This document shows, in pieces, positions 27,222 to 36,846 of a stretch of 64,000 bases of DNA. The stretch is taken from the NCBI GenBank assembly GCA_021775735.1, contig JAJFHG010000021.1:36149-100148 (forward strand), given 5' to 3'. The notes under the pieces were generated by a model. That model was not told the DNA's origin, did no database searches, and was given only the letters and a program-made list of their open reading frames with translations. The translations under genes were made by a program, and so were the position numbers. Within the stretch, counting starts at the first letter, position 1. The number at the start of each line of letters is the position of its first letter. The DNA comes from Hyphomicrobiaceae bacterium. Lineage in GTDB: Bacteria; Pseudomonadota; Alphaproteobacteria; Rhizobiales; Hyphomicrobiaceae.

Positions 27222-28292
27222 ATGCCGATTGGAGACGCAAACTTGCCAACCCCGCGCGGATCATCCGCAGCCGCCGCTCAGGCCCCATCGAAAAATCGCT
27301 CAGAAACGACTGCACGCGTTGATGTGCTCTTCGAGGACAATCGGCTATTGGCCGATCTCTTAGGCGAATATGATGCGCACCTTGCTTTGATCGAAGACCG
27401 CTTTGGTATCGAAGCCCAGCCGCATGGAAATGTCGTGGTCTTAAAGGGCTCCAAAGCAGCCTGCGATCACGCGCGCGAGATTTTGGAATCACTTTACCAG
27501 CGTCTTTCTAAGGGTGAGACGGTTTCAACCGGTGACGTTGATGGTCTGATCCGACATGGTGTTAAAGGCAAGCAGGTGACCGACGGTCAAGCGCAAATTG
27601 CAACGCGTAAGCGTACAGTTAAAGCGCGCTCGCAATCACAAAGTACGTACATCCGCATGATTGATAAAATTGATCTTGTGTTTGGCATTGGCCCAGCCGG
27701 AACAGGCAAGACCTACATTGCTGTTGCTGCTGCTGCACGCGCACTTGAGCAAGGGGATGTTGAACGAATTATATTGTCTCGCCCCGCTGTGGAGGCTGGT
27801 GAGCGGCTTGGGTTTTTGCCAGGAGATATGAAAGACAAAGTCGATCCCTATCTCAGGCCACTGTACGATGCACTTTATGATGTGTTGCCTCCAGAAAAAG
27901 TTGAACGCGATATTGAGCAAGGTGTGATTGAAATTGCACCATTGGCATTTATGCGAGGGCGAACACTTGCCCATGCATTTGTCATTCTGGATGAAGCGCA
28001 GAATACAACGAGCATGCAGATGAAAATGTTTTTGACCCGCCTTGGCGAGGGATCAAAAATGGTCGTCACTGGAGACCCATCACAAATTGATTTGCCTGCT
28101 GGGCAAACCTCCGGCTTGATGGATGCTGTTGGATTGCTACACAGTGTCGAAGGTATCGGTGCGGTGACATTTACGTCCGCGGATGTGGTGAGACGTGATC
28201 TGGTGGCACGTATTGTTGAGTCTTATGAGAAGCAAAAACCAACCGAGACAGCGACACCTGCAACGCGTAGTCCAACCGGCAGTAAGGGCTAA
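27222..28292 (+). CDS. phoH: PhoH-family P-loop NTPase
   Basis: 356 residues. Walker A is GPAGTGKTYIAVAAAARAL and Walker B is FVILDEAQNTT; the conserved block SRPAVEAGERLGFLPGDMKDKVDPYLRPLYDAL is diagnostic of PhoH/PhoL. PhoH-like proteins are ATPases coupled to RNA metabolism, and the neighbour ybeY (rRNA maturation endonuclease) is the standard partner. ATG 27222 follows a TTG directly upstream. ybeY starts three bases after its stop, so the two are surely cotranscribed. Confidence 0.95.
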   Translation: MPIGDANLPTPRGSSAAAAQAPSKNRSETTARVDVLFEDNRLLADLLGEYDAHLALIEDRFGIEAQPHGNVVVLKGSKAACDHAREILESLYQRLSKGETVSTGDVDGLIRHGVKGKQVTDGQAQIATRKRTVKARSQSQSTYIRMIDKIDLVFGIGPAGTGKTYIAVAAAARALEQGDVERIILSRPAVEAGERLGFLPGDMKDKVDPYLRPLYDALYDVLPPEKVERDIEQGVIEIAPLAFMRGRTLAHAFVILDEAQNTTSMQMKMFLTRLGEGSKMVVTGDPSQIDLPAGQTSGLMDAVGLLHSVEGIGAVTFTSADVVRRDLVARIVESYEKQKPTETATPATRSPTGSKG

Positions 28293-28295
28293 GCG

Positions 28296-28853
28296 ATGGC
28301 AACTTTTGTCAATCAGCAGGTTGACGTGATGTTACCGAGAACTGGTTCGGACCACCACGCCTTGTCGGCCGAGGTTATGGTTCAATGTAATGCTTGGTCA
28401 GAGTTTATCGATGCTGAGGCAACAATACAAAGAGTGGTTGCAGTTGTAGACGGTGTGCCGGAAGTACAAGCTAAGCTGGATGGGCAAAAGGCTTCAGGTC
28501 TCGCGGTGAGTATTGTTTTATCTGACGATGAAGCTGTACGTCAGCTTAATAAAAAGCATCGCGGAATAGATAAGCCAACCAATGTGCTGTCTTTTCCAGC
28601 TGCGCCTGGAACACTAGATGCAGAAGAGCCTAGCGTTGCCTATCTTGGCGACATCGTGATCGCTTATGAAACAGTCGTGACAGAAGCTAAGTGCCAGGAC
28701 CGCACGGTCGATGATCATTTCAGTCACTTAGTGACCCATGGTTTACTGCATGTGCTGGGCTATGACCATGAAACCGAGGAAGACGCACGCAAGATGGAAC
28801 AGCTGGAGATTTCATTGTTGGCAATGTTGGGCATTGCAGATCCATATAATTAA
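28296..28853 (+). CDS. ybeY: Endoribonuclease YbeY
   Basis: 185 residues. The zinc motif H-x3-H-x5-H is HGLLHVLGYDH (His148, His152, His158) preceded by HLVT; KPTNVLSFPA and YLGDIVIAYE are conserved. YbeY is a single-strand-specific endoribonuclease for 16S rRNA 3' maturation and ribosome quality control. The N-terminal 30 residues are poorly conserved, so an internal start at Met28 is possible. Confidence 0.95.
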   Translation: MATFVNQQVDVMLPRTGSDHHALSAEVMVQCNAWSEFIDAEATIQRVVAVVDGVPEVQAKLDGQKASGLAVSIVLSDDEAVRQLNKKHRGIDKPTNVLSFPAAPGTLDAEEPSVAYLGDIVIAYETVVTEAKCQDRTVDDHFSHLVTHGLLHVLGYDHETEEDARKMEQLEISLLAMLGIADPYN

Positions 28854-28876
28854 GAGTTTCAGGATTAAACCTTAGA

Positions 28877-29911
28877 ATGAGCAGCGATAAATCAACGATG
28901 CAAACCGATAGAACCGCCACAAAAATGGCGCGATGGACGGCGCAGGTTGGTCAGAAGCTAGGCCTTCGGGGGGCAGGCAACTTACGCGAAACACTTGCCA
29001 CCGTTTTGAAAGACGATACGACAGGCCATAGTGGGTTTTCCGCGCAAGAACGCGAAATGCTATTGCGATTATTGCGCTTTGGCGCCAGTCGCGTTGAAGA
29101 CATTATGGTGCCGCGTGCAGATGTGATTGCAGCTGACGAAAGCCAGTTGCTCCGCGATCTTGTCATCACTTTTCGAGATGGCGGCATTTCTCGTGTGCCG
29201 CTCTATCGCGATACGTTGGATAATCCAGACGGGATGATACACATTAAGGATCTGTTTGGTTGGCTGTTGCGGCAAGGCGGTTCGAGTTCAGCCAAAACGC
29301 CGAAAAAAGCTAACGGCAGCGCAAGTGAGCACGAAGAACTTGCAAAACTGGATCTTGCATCGGTCGATCTCATGCGGCCCATTGCTGGCTTAAAACTGAG
29401 ACGGCCTGTGCTCTATGTCCCACTGTCGATGCCAGCGATGAACTTGCTTATTCGTATGCAATCGACACGTATTCATATGGCTGTGGTTGTTGATGAGTAT
29501 GGCGGTACGGACGGTTTGGTCACGATTGAGGACCTTGTTGAGCAGATTGTCGGTGATATCGAAGACGAGCATGATGAAGTCGAAGAAGTGTACATCACAA
29601 CCGGCAAAGATAATGACCTTGTGGCTTCAGCTAGAACGCCGGTAGAAGATCTTGAGCAACATTTAGGCACACAAATTCTCACCGCTGAAGAGGGTGAGGA
29701 AATAGACACTCTTGGAGGTTTGGTGTTTACGCTCGTCGGGCGCGTTCCAGCGCGCGGTGAGATTGTCAGGCATGGATCCGGTCTTGAATTTGAGGTTCTT
29801 GATGCAGATCCACGCCGTGTAAAAAAACTCAAAATTCATCAAACGAAATTTAATCCAGACAAAGCTGCAAAGTCATCGGCTTCATCTCAATCAGCGGACA
29901 AGCGCGGATAG
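28877..29911 (+). CDS. CBS-domain protein of the CorC/TlyC type
   Basis: 344 residues. Two CBS motifs (VEDIMVPRADVIAAD... and VDLMRPIAGLKLRRPVLYVP...) bind adenine nucleotides; a C-terminal CorC_HlyC domain (about 240-320, GGLVFTLVGRVPARGEIV) follows. There is no membrane domain, as in CorC, so it is soluble or peripheral. Linked to Mg2+/Co2+ efflux and often annotated hemolysin C; the gene order ybeY-corC-lnt is near-universal in proteobacteria. A basic N-terminus and a Ser/Lys-rich tail are unremarkable. Confidence 0.93.
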   Translation: MSSDKSTMQTDRTATKMARWTAQVGQKLGLRGAGNLRETLATVLKDDTTGHSGFSAQEREMLLRLLRFGASRVEDIMVPRADVIAADESQLLRDLVITFRDGGISRVPLYRDTLDNPDGMIHIKDLFGWLLRQGGSSSAKTPKKANGSASEHEELAKLDLASVDLMRPIAGLKLRRPVLYVPLSMPAMNLLIRMQSTRIHMAVVVDEYGGTDGLVTIEDLVEQIVGDIEDEHDEVEEVYITTGKDNDLVASARTPVEDLEQHLGTQILTAEEGEEIDTLGGLVFTLVGRVPARGEIVRHGSGLEFEVLDADPRRVKKLKIHQTKFNPDKAAKSSASSQSADKRG

Positions 29912-29924
29912 GAGTTTGGCAGCG

Positions 29925-31643
29925 ATGGCATCGGGTCAAGGCGTCAGCGTTGGCGGTCTCATTTCTATCTGGGCGAATGCTGTGCGGGCGAGCACGGATT
30001 GGCGCCGATTTTCTATTGCAGTGTTTTCAGGTGCGCTATCCGTTTTATCATTAGCGCCATTTTTTCTTTGGCCTGTTCTGTTTATTACGCTTCCGCATTT
30101 GGTTTGGCTGATCGACAGTGTCGACAAAAAATTGCCAGCCCGTTCGCGTGCTGTATCAGCAGCATGGATCGGTTGGTTGTTTGGCTTTGGCTATTTTTCA
30201 GCCGGCCTATTCTGGGTTGGGGAAGCGTTTTTGGTTGCGGCAGATGATTTCCTATGGGCGCTTCCCTTTGCCGTGACACTTTTACCCGCGGGGTTGGCGC
30301 TTTTTTTTGCAGCGGCTGTTGGTGCGGCTCGATTCCTTTGGTTTCCAGGGATTGCACGCATTCTTGTGGTTGCAGTCATGCTCACGGTCGCCGAATGGCT
30401 GCGTGGGCATGTGTTGACGGGTTTTCCGTGGAATACGCTGGGTTATGCCTACACCGCTCCATTACCACTCGCACAGATCGTTTCCGTCATAGGCGTTTAT
30501 GGTTTGACGCTTTGGGTCGTTGCGTTGTCAGCACTCCCGGCTGTGATGACTGTTGATGCCAACGAACGCGGTGATGGACCGTGGCGCCAATCCATCGGTG
30601 CTCTGGTGACAGCTCTGTTTTTGGTAGGGTTATGGGGCTATGGAAGTCTGCGTTTGTCTGCATACCCGTTGTCTTATGTTGACGATGTGAAGATGCGCAT
30701 TGTTCAAGTTAGTGTGCCGCAACGCGAAAAGTGGATACCGGCTAATCAAGAACGCATCTTTGCGGACCACTTAAAACTTTCAGGCGTCAATGCAAGCGGG
30801 ACCTCTGACAACCTTGAAGGCATTACGCATGTTATCTGGCCTGAGGTCGCGCTTCCATTTCTACCGCTTGAAATTCCTGTGGTTGGGGAACGCATTGCTG
30901 CCATGCTTCCAGAGGGTACTCATCTTCTAACAGGTGCCTTGCGCCGAGACCCACGAGCGCAAACAAGTGCAGAGCAAAAGGACCATGCACCACCAGCGCG
31001 GCCAACTCCGCGTCGCGCCTACAATAGTATGCTTGTCTTTGATGACGCAGGTCGCCCAGTGAAAATCTACGATAAAATTCACCTTGTCCCGTTTGGTGAG
31101 TATTTGCCGTTCCAACAGACATTAGAATCCATTGGGTTGCGTCAAATCTCACGCATGCGTGGTGGGTTCACAACTGGGATAGAGCCAAGACCGCTCTTGA
31201 ACATTGGAAAGATGCAAGAGATCGCAGGGTTGATTTGTTATGAAGCGATCTTTCCAGGTGAGGTTTCTGCAGGCCCGCGACCAAATTATCGTCCACGCTT
31301 GTACATTAATATTACCAATGATGGATGGTTTGGAAACACGACGGGGCCTCGCCAACATTTTCAGCAAGCGCTCGTGCGCGCTGTTGAAACCGGCGTGCCG
31401 CTGCTACGTGCAGCGAACAACGGCATTTCCGCAATGATTGGTCCAGCGGGACGCGTTATGCACTATCTGGCGCTCAATCATCGTGGAACGCTTGATACCA
31501 CGGTGCCCAATGTGCTGCCAGCAACGCTCTACTCTCGGCTTGGAGACTGGATTGTTTTCGCCCAGCTCGTCTTGGTTTTCCTCGTCGTTGGTATGCTTTA
31601 TCACCGCCAGCGTGCTCTATTTGTCAGCGCGCCGACACCTTAA
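29925..31643 (+). CDS. lnt: Apolipoprotein N-acyltransferase
   Basis: 572 residues. The N-terminal half has about six membrane helices; the periplasmic nitrilase domain follows. The catalytic triad is Glu307 (WPEVALPF), Lys384 (YDKIHLVPFGEYLPF) and Cys438 (LICYEAIFPGE). It transfers an acyl chain to the N-terminal Cys of diacylglyceryl lipoproteins in the inner membrane; the probable lipoprotein L,D-transpeptidase at 62-63 kb would be a client. A GGAG ten bases before ATG 29925 supports this start over TTG 29916. A short Pro/Arg-rich loop (APPARPTPRR) in the nitrilase domain is a lineage insert. Confidence 0.95.
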   Translation: MASGQGVSVGGLISIWANAVRASTDWRRFSIAVFSGALSVLSLAPFFLWPVLFITLPHLVWLIDSVDKKLPARSRAVSAAWIGWLFGFGYFSAGLFWVGEAFLVAADDFLWALPFAVTLLPAGLALFFAAAVGAARFLWFPGIARILVVAVMLTVAEWLRGHVLTGFPWNTLGYAYTAPLPLAQIVSVIGVYGLTLWVVALSALPAVMTVDANERGDGPWRQSIGALVTALFLVGLWGYGSLRLSAYPLSYVDDVKMRIVQVSVPQREKWIPANQERIFADHLKLSGVNASGTSDNLEGITHVIWPEVALPFLPLEIPVVGERIAAMLPEGTHLLTGALRRDPRAQTSAEQKDHAPPARPTPRRAYNSMLVFDDAGRPVKIYDKIHLVPFGEYLPFQQTLESIGLRQISRMRGGFTTGIEPRPLLNIGKMQEIAGLICYEAIFPGEVSAGPRPNYRPRLYINITNDGWFGNTTGPRQHFQQALVRAVETGVPLLRAANNGISAMIGPAGRVMHYLALNHRGTLDTTVPNVLPATLYSRLGDWIVFAQLVLVFLVVGMLYHRQRALFVSAPTP

Positions 31644-31754
31644 ACCCGCCAAAACCAGCAACAACCGACAATTTTGTCCCGAAGCCAAAGGTTGACGGCT
31701 GGATGAACCACACCTAGGAATTGGTCTCGACTAGAGGTGGGAGAGCTTAAATTT

Positions 31755-32213
31755 ATGGCTGCCAAAACTGCGAGCGGTGCGCGGTCTAAGGAAGATTCGC
31801 GTGGAACACGTCGGCCTAATCCGATTGATGCGCATGTCGGAAGTCGTGTTCGCATGCGCCGCATGTTGCTCGGAATGAGCCAGGAAAAGCTTGGCGAGCA
31901 TCTCGGTCTCACATTTCAACAAGTCCAAAAGTACGAAAAGGGCATCAACCGTATTGGCGCCAGTCGGCTCTACGATATGGCTAAGGTGCTCGGCGTGGCA
32001 GTGCAATTCTTTTATGAAGATGCGCCAGGCAAAGAGCCTTCTGCCACAGCGGTTGCTGGTTTTGCGGAAACACCCGACGAGAGTTACGTGGTTGAATTTT
32101 TATCAAGTCGTGATGGGCTGGAGCTAAACAAAGCGTTTGTCAAAATCACGGACGCTCGGCTTCGCCGGACGATCATTGATCTTGTTCGTTCACTTGCGGG
32201 TGAAGACCGATAG
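31755..32213 (+). CDS. XRE-family helix-turn-helix regulator
   Basis: 152 residues. An HTH_3 domain (about 15-75: VGSRVRMRRMLLGMSQEKLG, GLTFQQVQKYEKGINRIGAS) is followed by an alpha-helical region of unknown function (VEFLSSRDGLELNKAFVKI). This is the widespread rhizobial regulator found between lnt and metK. Targets are not defined by the sequence. ATG 31755 is chosen; GTG 31737 with GGGAGAG within it is an alternative. Confidence 0.88.
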   Translation: MAAKTASGARSKEDSRGTRRPNPIDAHVGSRVRMRRMLLGMSQEKLGEHLGLTFQQVQKYEKGINRIGASRLYDMAKVLGVAVQFFYEDAPGKEPSATAVAGFAETPDESYVVEFLSSRDGLELNKAFVKITDARLRRTIIDLVRSLAGEDR

Positions 32214-32355
32214 GTCTGCGCTTTATTCAAGAAAATGGAAACCTTTCCACACCGTGAGGCTGTCACAACGATTATGTCAGCTTGACCGTCAACATAAAGA
32301 TTGCCAGAAACCGACCGACTAAAGCGGTTTTGCTAACAATTCGAAGGGATGTAAC

Positions 32356-33552
32356 GTGGCCCGAAAATCTTACCTGTTTACAAGCGAGTCTGTGTCGGAG
32401 GGGCATCCCGACAAGGTATGCGATCGTATTTCCGATGAAATCGTTGATTTGTTATATTCAGAGGGTCAAGTTGCTGGGATGGATCCGTGGCAGATCCGTG
32501 CCGCCTGTGAGACGCTTGCGACAACCAATAGGGTTGTGATCGCTGGTGAAACCCGTGGCCCCGATACAATTTCTGAAGACCAACTCGTCGGTGTCGTGCG
32601 TGATGCCATCAAAGATATTGGCTATGAGCAGGACGGCTTTCATTGGAAAACTGCGGAGGTGGAAGTTCTGCTGCATCCGCAATCGGCTGACATTGCACAG
32701 GGCGTTGATGCTGGTCACAACGAAGAAGAAGGTGCCGGTGATCAAGGCATAATGTTTGGCTACGCCTGCCGCGAGACATCCGAACTGATGCCGGCGCCAA
32801 TTTTCTACAGCCATAAGATTTTGGAAGAGCTGGCTAAAGCGCGTAAACAAAAAATAGGCGATGCTGGAAAGCTTGGTCCGGATTCAAAGAGCCAGGTCAC
32901 AGTTCAATACGAACATGGAAAGCCGGTTGGCGTAACGCAGATCGTTTTGTCGACACAGCATCTTGATGAGAGCCTATCCTCGACGGATGTACGTGCCATT
33001 GTGGAGCCGACCATTCGCAGTGTGTTGCCTAAGTCTTGGGTGTCGGATCAAACGATTTGGCACGTCAATCCAACAGGTAAGTTTGTTATCGGTGGACCGG
33101 ATGGCGATACCGGACTGACGGGACGCAAGATTATTGTCGATACCTATGGTGGAGCCGCCCCACACGGTGGTGGTGCATTCTCCGGTAAAGACCCAACAAA
33201 GGTAGATCGTTCTGCCGCTTATGCTTCGCGCTATTTGGCGAAGAATGTTGTTGCAGCCGGTCTTGCCGACCGTTGCTCAATTCAGCTGGCCTATGCGATC
33301 GGCGTGGCTACGCCACTGTCTGTCTATGTTGACTTGTTCGGCACTGGCAATGTCGATGAAGGCAAGTTGGAAACTGTTTTGCGTCAGGTCATGGATTTGA
33401 CCCCGCACGGTATCCGTAGTCATCTCAACTTGAATAACCCAATCTATGCGCGCACAGCGGCCTATGGCCACTTTGGTCGTATCCCAGACAAGGACGGTGG
33501 TTTTTCTTGGGAGCGTACCGATCTTGTTGATGCCATCAAGAGTTCGGTTTAG
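32356..33552 (+). CDS. metK: S-adenosylmethionine synthetase, GTG start
   Basis: 398 residues, normal MetK length. [20 protein letters not shown] (ATP site), [10 protein letters not shown] (metal and K+ region) and the P-loop-like [22 protein letters not shown] are diagnostic. It makes SAM from methionine and ATP for all methylation, including TrmB downstream and the radical-SAM enzyme MiaB. GTG 32356 is preceded by GAAGGGA with good spacing. The 142-base leader was read for a SAM-type riboswitch; I do not see a convincing match (see rejected). Confidence 0.97.
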   Translation: MARKSYLFTSESVSEGHPDKVCDRISDEIVDLLYSEGQVAGMDPWQIRAACETLATTNRVVIAGETRGPDTISEDQLVGVVRDAIKDIGYEQDGFHWKTAEVEVLLHPQSADIAQGVDAGHNEEEGAGDQGIMFGYACRETSELMPAPIFYSHKILEELAKARKQKIGDAGKLGPDSKSQVTVQYEHGKPVGVTQIVLSTQHLDESLSSTDVRAIVEPTIRSVLPKSWVSDQTIWHVNPTGKFVIGGPDGDTGLTGRKIIVDTYGGAAPHGGGAFSGKDPTKVDRSAAYASRYLAKNVVAAGLADRCSIQLAYAIGVATPLSVYVDLFGTGNVDEGKLETVLRQVMDLTPHGIRSHLNLNNPIYARTAAYGHFGRIPDKDGGFSWERTDLVDAIKSSV

Positions 33553-33604
33553 CTGACCGTGCTTAAGTGCACGGCGGTGCGCGTACGCACGGGACCTGCG
33601 CGCG

Positions 33605-34339
33605 ATGAGTGACGATAAGGATCAGCAAAACCAGGATTATGAGCTGCGCTCGTACGGGCGTCGCCGTGGCCGCAAACGTAGCGCCCGACAGGATGCAATT
33701 TTTGATGATGGTTTGGCGCGTTGGGGGCTTGGTCCAACTGAGACTGCGCTACCAGCGCTCGAACATCTGTTCGCGTTCAAACCCTCTGAAGTTTGGTTGG
33801 AAATCGGTTTTGGCGGTGGCGAGCACCTTATCTGGCAAGCTGAGCGCAATCCCGACATTGGGTTTATTGCGGCCGAACCGTTCGAAGATGGCGTGGTTAA
33901 GGTCTTGACCGCCATAAAAGAAAAACACCTTCAAAACATCCGTGTTTACCCTGGCGATGTTCGCCAGCTTTTGCGCGCCATGGCGCCAGACAGCATCACG
34001 CGCGCTTTTATCCTGTTTCCCGATCCGTGGCCTAAAGCGCGACATGCCAAGCGGCGCTTGGTCTCACCCGCGCTCCTGTCGGCGTTGTCGCGGGTGCTGG
34101 TTCAGGGCGCAGAGCTGCGTATCGCGACGGACATTTCATCGTATGCAGCTGAGATATTGGCCGCGATACATAACGACACATCGTTTATCTGGGAGGCCAA
34201 TAGGCCGGGTGACTGGCGGAACCGGCCAGATGATTGGCCTGAGACACGTTATGAAGCCAAGGCGAGAGGTGCAGAAAGGCAGCCTAACTTTTTCAGCTTT
34301 CGTCATCTCAGGATTGGAAAACCTGAAACTGAGGTCTGA
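33605..34339 (+). CDS. trmB: tRNA (guanine-N7-)-methyltransferase
   Basis: 244 residues, class I Rossmann methyltransferase. EIGFGGGEHL (SAM motif I), FIAAEPFEDGV, and LFPDPWPKARHAKRRLV (the PDPWxKxRHxKRR family signature) identify TrmB, which makes m7G46 in the tRNA variable loop. The N-terminus is Arg-rich (RSYGRRRGRKRSARQ). It starts 52 bases after metK, the gap holding two small stem-loops without a T-run. Confidence 0.95.
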   Translation: MSDDKDQQNQDYELRSYGRRRGRKRSARQDAIFDDGLARWGLGPTETALPALEHLFAFKPSEVWLEIGFGGGEHLIWQAERNPDIGFIAAEPFEDGVVKVLTAIKEKHLQNIRVYPGDVRQLLRAMAPDSITRAFILFPDPWPKARHAKRRLVSPALLSALSRVLVQGAELRIATDISSYAAEILAAIHNDTSFIWEANRPGDWRNRPDDWPETRYEAKARGAERQPNFFSFRHLRIGKPETEV

Positions 34340-34404
34340 AAACACTTGCAAAATCACTGATCTTCTCTTATTTTATAACTGCTCATGATCATCTCAACTC
34401 TGAG

Positions 34405-34436
34405 AGTGGATCCCCCGGATCCGCTCTTTTTGTTTT
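34405..34436 (+). terminator. Intrinsic terminator between trmB and rimP
   Basis: A 9-bp stem AGTGGATCC/GGATCCGCT (one G-T pair; 34405-34413 and 34417-34425) with loop CCC and a T-rich tail CTTTTTGTTTT. It separates the metK-trmB transcript from the rimP-nusA-infB operon, or acts as an attenuator in the rimP leader. Confidence 0.8.
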
Positions 34437-34530
34437 GGTCAAGTTCGTTTGGTCGTGATGCCAGGGCTTGGGCTTCAATTTAGAATATCTCGAGGGTTGG
34501 CATCTGGATTTCGTTTCAGGGCGTCGCGTT

Positions 34531-35124
34531 ATGCTGAATCGCTTCATTCAAGAGACCGGTCTTGCTGGATCAATCGCCGAATTGGTGGCGCCAGTTTTGG
34601 ACGATCTCGGCTTTCGTCTGGTCAGAGTGGACGTTTCGCGCCGCGATGGTTTGACGGTTCAGGTCATGGCGGAGCGCAGCGACGGGACGATCAGCATTGA
34701 CGATTGCCAGGTGATTTCGCGCCAGCTGTCGCCAATTATGGACGTTCACGATCCGATAGCCGGAAAATACCGTCTTGAGGTGTCGTCACCTGGTATTGAC
34801 CGACCTTTGGTGCGTCCGGCTGATTTTGAGGTCTGGGCAGGTTATGAAGCGAAGATCGGCCTAAAACAGCCGATCGATGGACGAAAGCGTTTTCATGGCC
34901 GAATTGAGGGCTTTGAAGACAACGAAGTCCGGTTAGAAGTTGAGCTCGAAGATCTTGGGGCTCAGACCATCGGCTTGCCGGTCAATCTTATTGATGAGGC
35001 GCGGCTGGTGTTAACAGATGATCTCGTGCGTGAGGCGTTAACTCGCGCGAAGAAGAGACAGAATTCTGGTGTTGGAGATGGATCCGACGCCGAAGGCTTG
35101 AATTTGGAGGCTGGACAATCATGA
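34531..35124 (+). CDS. rimP: Ribosome maturation factor RimP
   Basis: 197 residues. RLVRVDVSRRDG in the N-terminal domain, CQVISRQLSPIMD, and the diagnostic YRLEVSSPGIDRPLVRPADF, followed by a Sm-like C-terminal domain (GRIEGFEDNEVRLEVE). RimP assists 30S subunit assembly. ATG 34531 begins at the conserved helix; in-frame codons further upstream overlap the terminator region and are not credible. Its stop overlaps the nusA start (ATGA at 35121). Confidence 0.94.
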   Translation: MLNRFIQETGLAGSIAELVAPVLDDLGFRLVRVDVSRRDGLTVQVMAERSDGTISIDDCQVISRQLSPIMDVHDPIAGKYRLEVSSPGIDRPLVRPADFEVWAGYEAKIGLKQPIDGRKRFHGRIEGFEDNEVRLEVELEDLGAQTIGLPVNLIDEARLVLTDDLVREALTRAKKRQNSGVGDGSDAEGLNLEAGQS

Positions 35125-36818
35125 GTCTCGTTGGCGTGAGCGCAAACCGTTTAGAGCTTCTGCAAATTGCAGATGCAGTTGCGCGCGAGAAATCGATCGA
35201 ACGTACTATTGTGATCGAAGCGATGGAAGATGCGATACAAAAAGCAGCAAAGTCGCGCTATGGGGCGGAAAACGATATTCGCTGCGAGATCGATCCGCAA
35301 ACCGGAGAGGCGCGGTTGACCCGCGTTGTGACGGTTGTGGAAGAAGTCGAGAACGACGCCACTGAGATTACTCTGGAAGAGGCCAAAGCGCGCAATCCAG
35401 AAGCCCAACTTGAAGATCAAATCGCTGAAGCATTGCCGCCGCTCGAATTTGGCCGGGTTGCCGCCCAGAATGCCAAGCAGGTCATTGTTCAAAAAGTGCG
35501 TGAAGCCGAACGTGAACGCCAACACGAAGAATACAAAGACAAGGTTGGCGAAATTGTTGTTGGCTCCGTTAAGCGTGTTGAATATGGCAATGTCATTGTT
35601 GATTTGGGTCGGGCAGAAGGCATCATCCGACGCGATGAAATGATTCCTCGCGAAAATGTTCGCTTTGGCGATCGCATTCGGTCTTATATTTATGATGTAC
35701 GCCGCGAACAACGTGGGCCGCAGATCTTCTTGTCGCGTGGCAAACCAGAATTTATGGCTAAGTTGTTCGCCCAGGAGGTTCCGGAAATTGAAGACGGGAC
35801 CGTCGAGATCAAGTCGGTTGCACGTGATCCAGGCTCGCGGGCAAAAATCGCTGTGATATCGAATAGTTCAACAATTGATCCAGTGGGCGCTTGTGTGGGT
35901 ATGCGCGGCGCGCGCGTTCAGGCCGTTGTTAACGAGCTGCAAGGCGAAAAAGTAGATATTATTCAATGGAACCCCGAGGCTGCGAGTTTCCTTGTCAATG
36001 CGCTTGCCCCAGCTGAAGTTAGCAAGGTTGTGTTGGATGAAGATTCTAACAAGATCGAGGTCGTTGTACCCGAAGACCAGTTGTCATTGGCTATCGGTCG
36101 TCGCGGTCAAAATGTGCGGCTTGCTTCAACATTAACAGGTTGGGATATTGATATCCTGACCGAGCAGGAAGAAAGCGAACGACGCCAGAAAGAGTTTGCT
36201 GAGCGTTCTGAAATGTTCATGGACACATTGGATGTTGATGAATTTATTGCTCAGCTTCTGGTCACAGAAGGCTTCGCCTCTGTGGAAGAGGTGGCATATG
36301 TCGAACTTGCTGAGATTTCTCAGATCGAAGGCTTCGATGAGTCGACCGCAGAAGAAATTCAAGGTCGTGGCCGAGAACATCTCGAGCGTATTGAAGCGGA
36401 ACGCGATGCGAAACGCCGCGAGCTTGGCGTTGCTGATGACTTGGCTGAGATTGAAGGTGTGACAACAGCTGTGATGGTCGCGCTGGGTGAAAACGACGTC
36501 AAAACCGTTGAAGACCTTGCAGATTGCGCCACCGATGAGTTGGTTGGATGGACCGAACGTAAAAAAGAAAAAGATGCAGAGCCCGTGCGCCACAAGGGCA
36601 TTCTCGATGGCTTTGATATTGGACGCGTTGACGCTGAAAATATGATTATGGCATCACGTGTTCATGCAGGTTGGATTAAGGCTGAGGATTTGCTGCCTGA
36701 CGAGCCGGAAGAAGACGAAGCTGCGGAGGACTCTGCAGAAGGTGCTGCAGAAGCTACAGCAGAAGAGGCAGAAAACGCAGACGCTGAAACAAGTTCAGCA
36801 TCAACGGATCAATCATGA
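35121..36818 (+). CDS. nusA: Transcription termination/antitermination factor NusA
   Basis: 565 residues. NusA N-domain (about 1-135), S1 domain (VGEIVVGSVKRVEYGNVIVDLG), KH1/KH2 (GACVGMRGARVQAVVNEL; AIGRRGQNVRLASTLTGWDI), then helix-hairpin-helix AR-type repeats (about 370-530) and a very acidic Glu/Ala tail. The C-terminal repeats are typical of alpha- and gammaproteobacterial NusA. It binds RNA polymerase at pauses and in rRNA antitermination. Translationally coupled to rimP. Confidence 0.96.
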   Translation: MSLVGVSANRLELLQIADAVAREKSIERTIVIEAMEDAIQKAAKSRYGAENDIRCEIDPQTGEARLTRVVTVVEEVENDATEITLEEAKARNPEAQLEDQIAEALPPLEFGRVAAQNAKQVIVQKVREAERERQHEEYKDKVGEIVVGSVKRVEYGNVIVDLGRAEGIIRRDEMIPRENVRFGDRIRSYIYDVRREQRGPQIFLSRGKPEFMAKLFAQEVPEIEDGTVEIKSVARDPGSRAKIAVISNSSTIDPVGACVGMRGARVQAVVNELQGEKVDIIQWNPEAASFLVNALAPAEVSKVVLDEDSNKIEVVVPEDQLSLAIGRRGQNVRLASTLTGWDIDILTEQEESERRQKEFAERSEMFMDTLDVDEFIAQLLVTEGFASVEEVAYVELAEISQIEGFDESTAEEIQGRGREHLERIEAERDAKRRELGVADDLAEIEGVTTAVMVALGENDVKTVEDLADCATDELVGWTERKKEKDAEPVRHKGILDGFDIGRVDAENMIMASRVHAGWIKAEDLLPDEPEEDEAAEDSAEGAAEATAEEAENADAETSSASTDQS

Positions 36819-36846
36819 TCCTATTGACGAGGATAAGGACGCTCAC

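Noticed and set aside
32214..32355. SAM-type riboswitch in the metK leader (a CACAACG stretch resembles the SAM/SAH aptamer core)
   Set aside because: Only the first seven bases match; the following conserved segment and the pseudoknot partner near the Shine-Dalgarno are absent. A covariance-model search could decide.
33557..33590. Two stem-loops between metK and trmB (CCGTGC/GCACGG and GTGCG/CGCAC)
   Set aside because: Neither is followed by a T-run and the gap is short; they are too weak to call as a terminator or riboswitch.
36658..36846. YlxR protein starting inside nusA
   Set aside because: The frame overlaps nusA by about 160 bases and the extra N-terminus has no coding character; a start after nusA with a Shine-Dalgarno is better.
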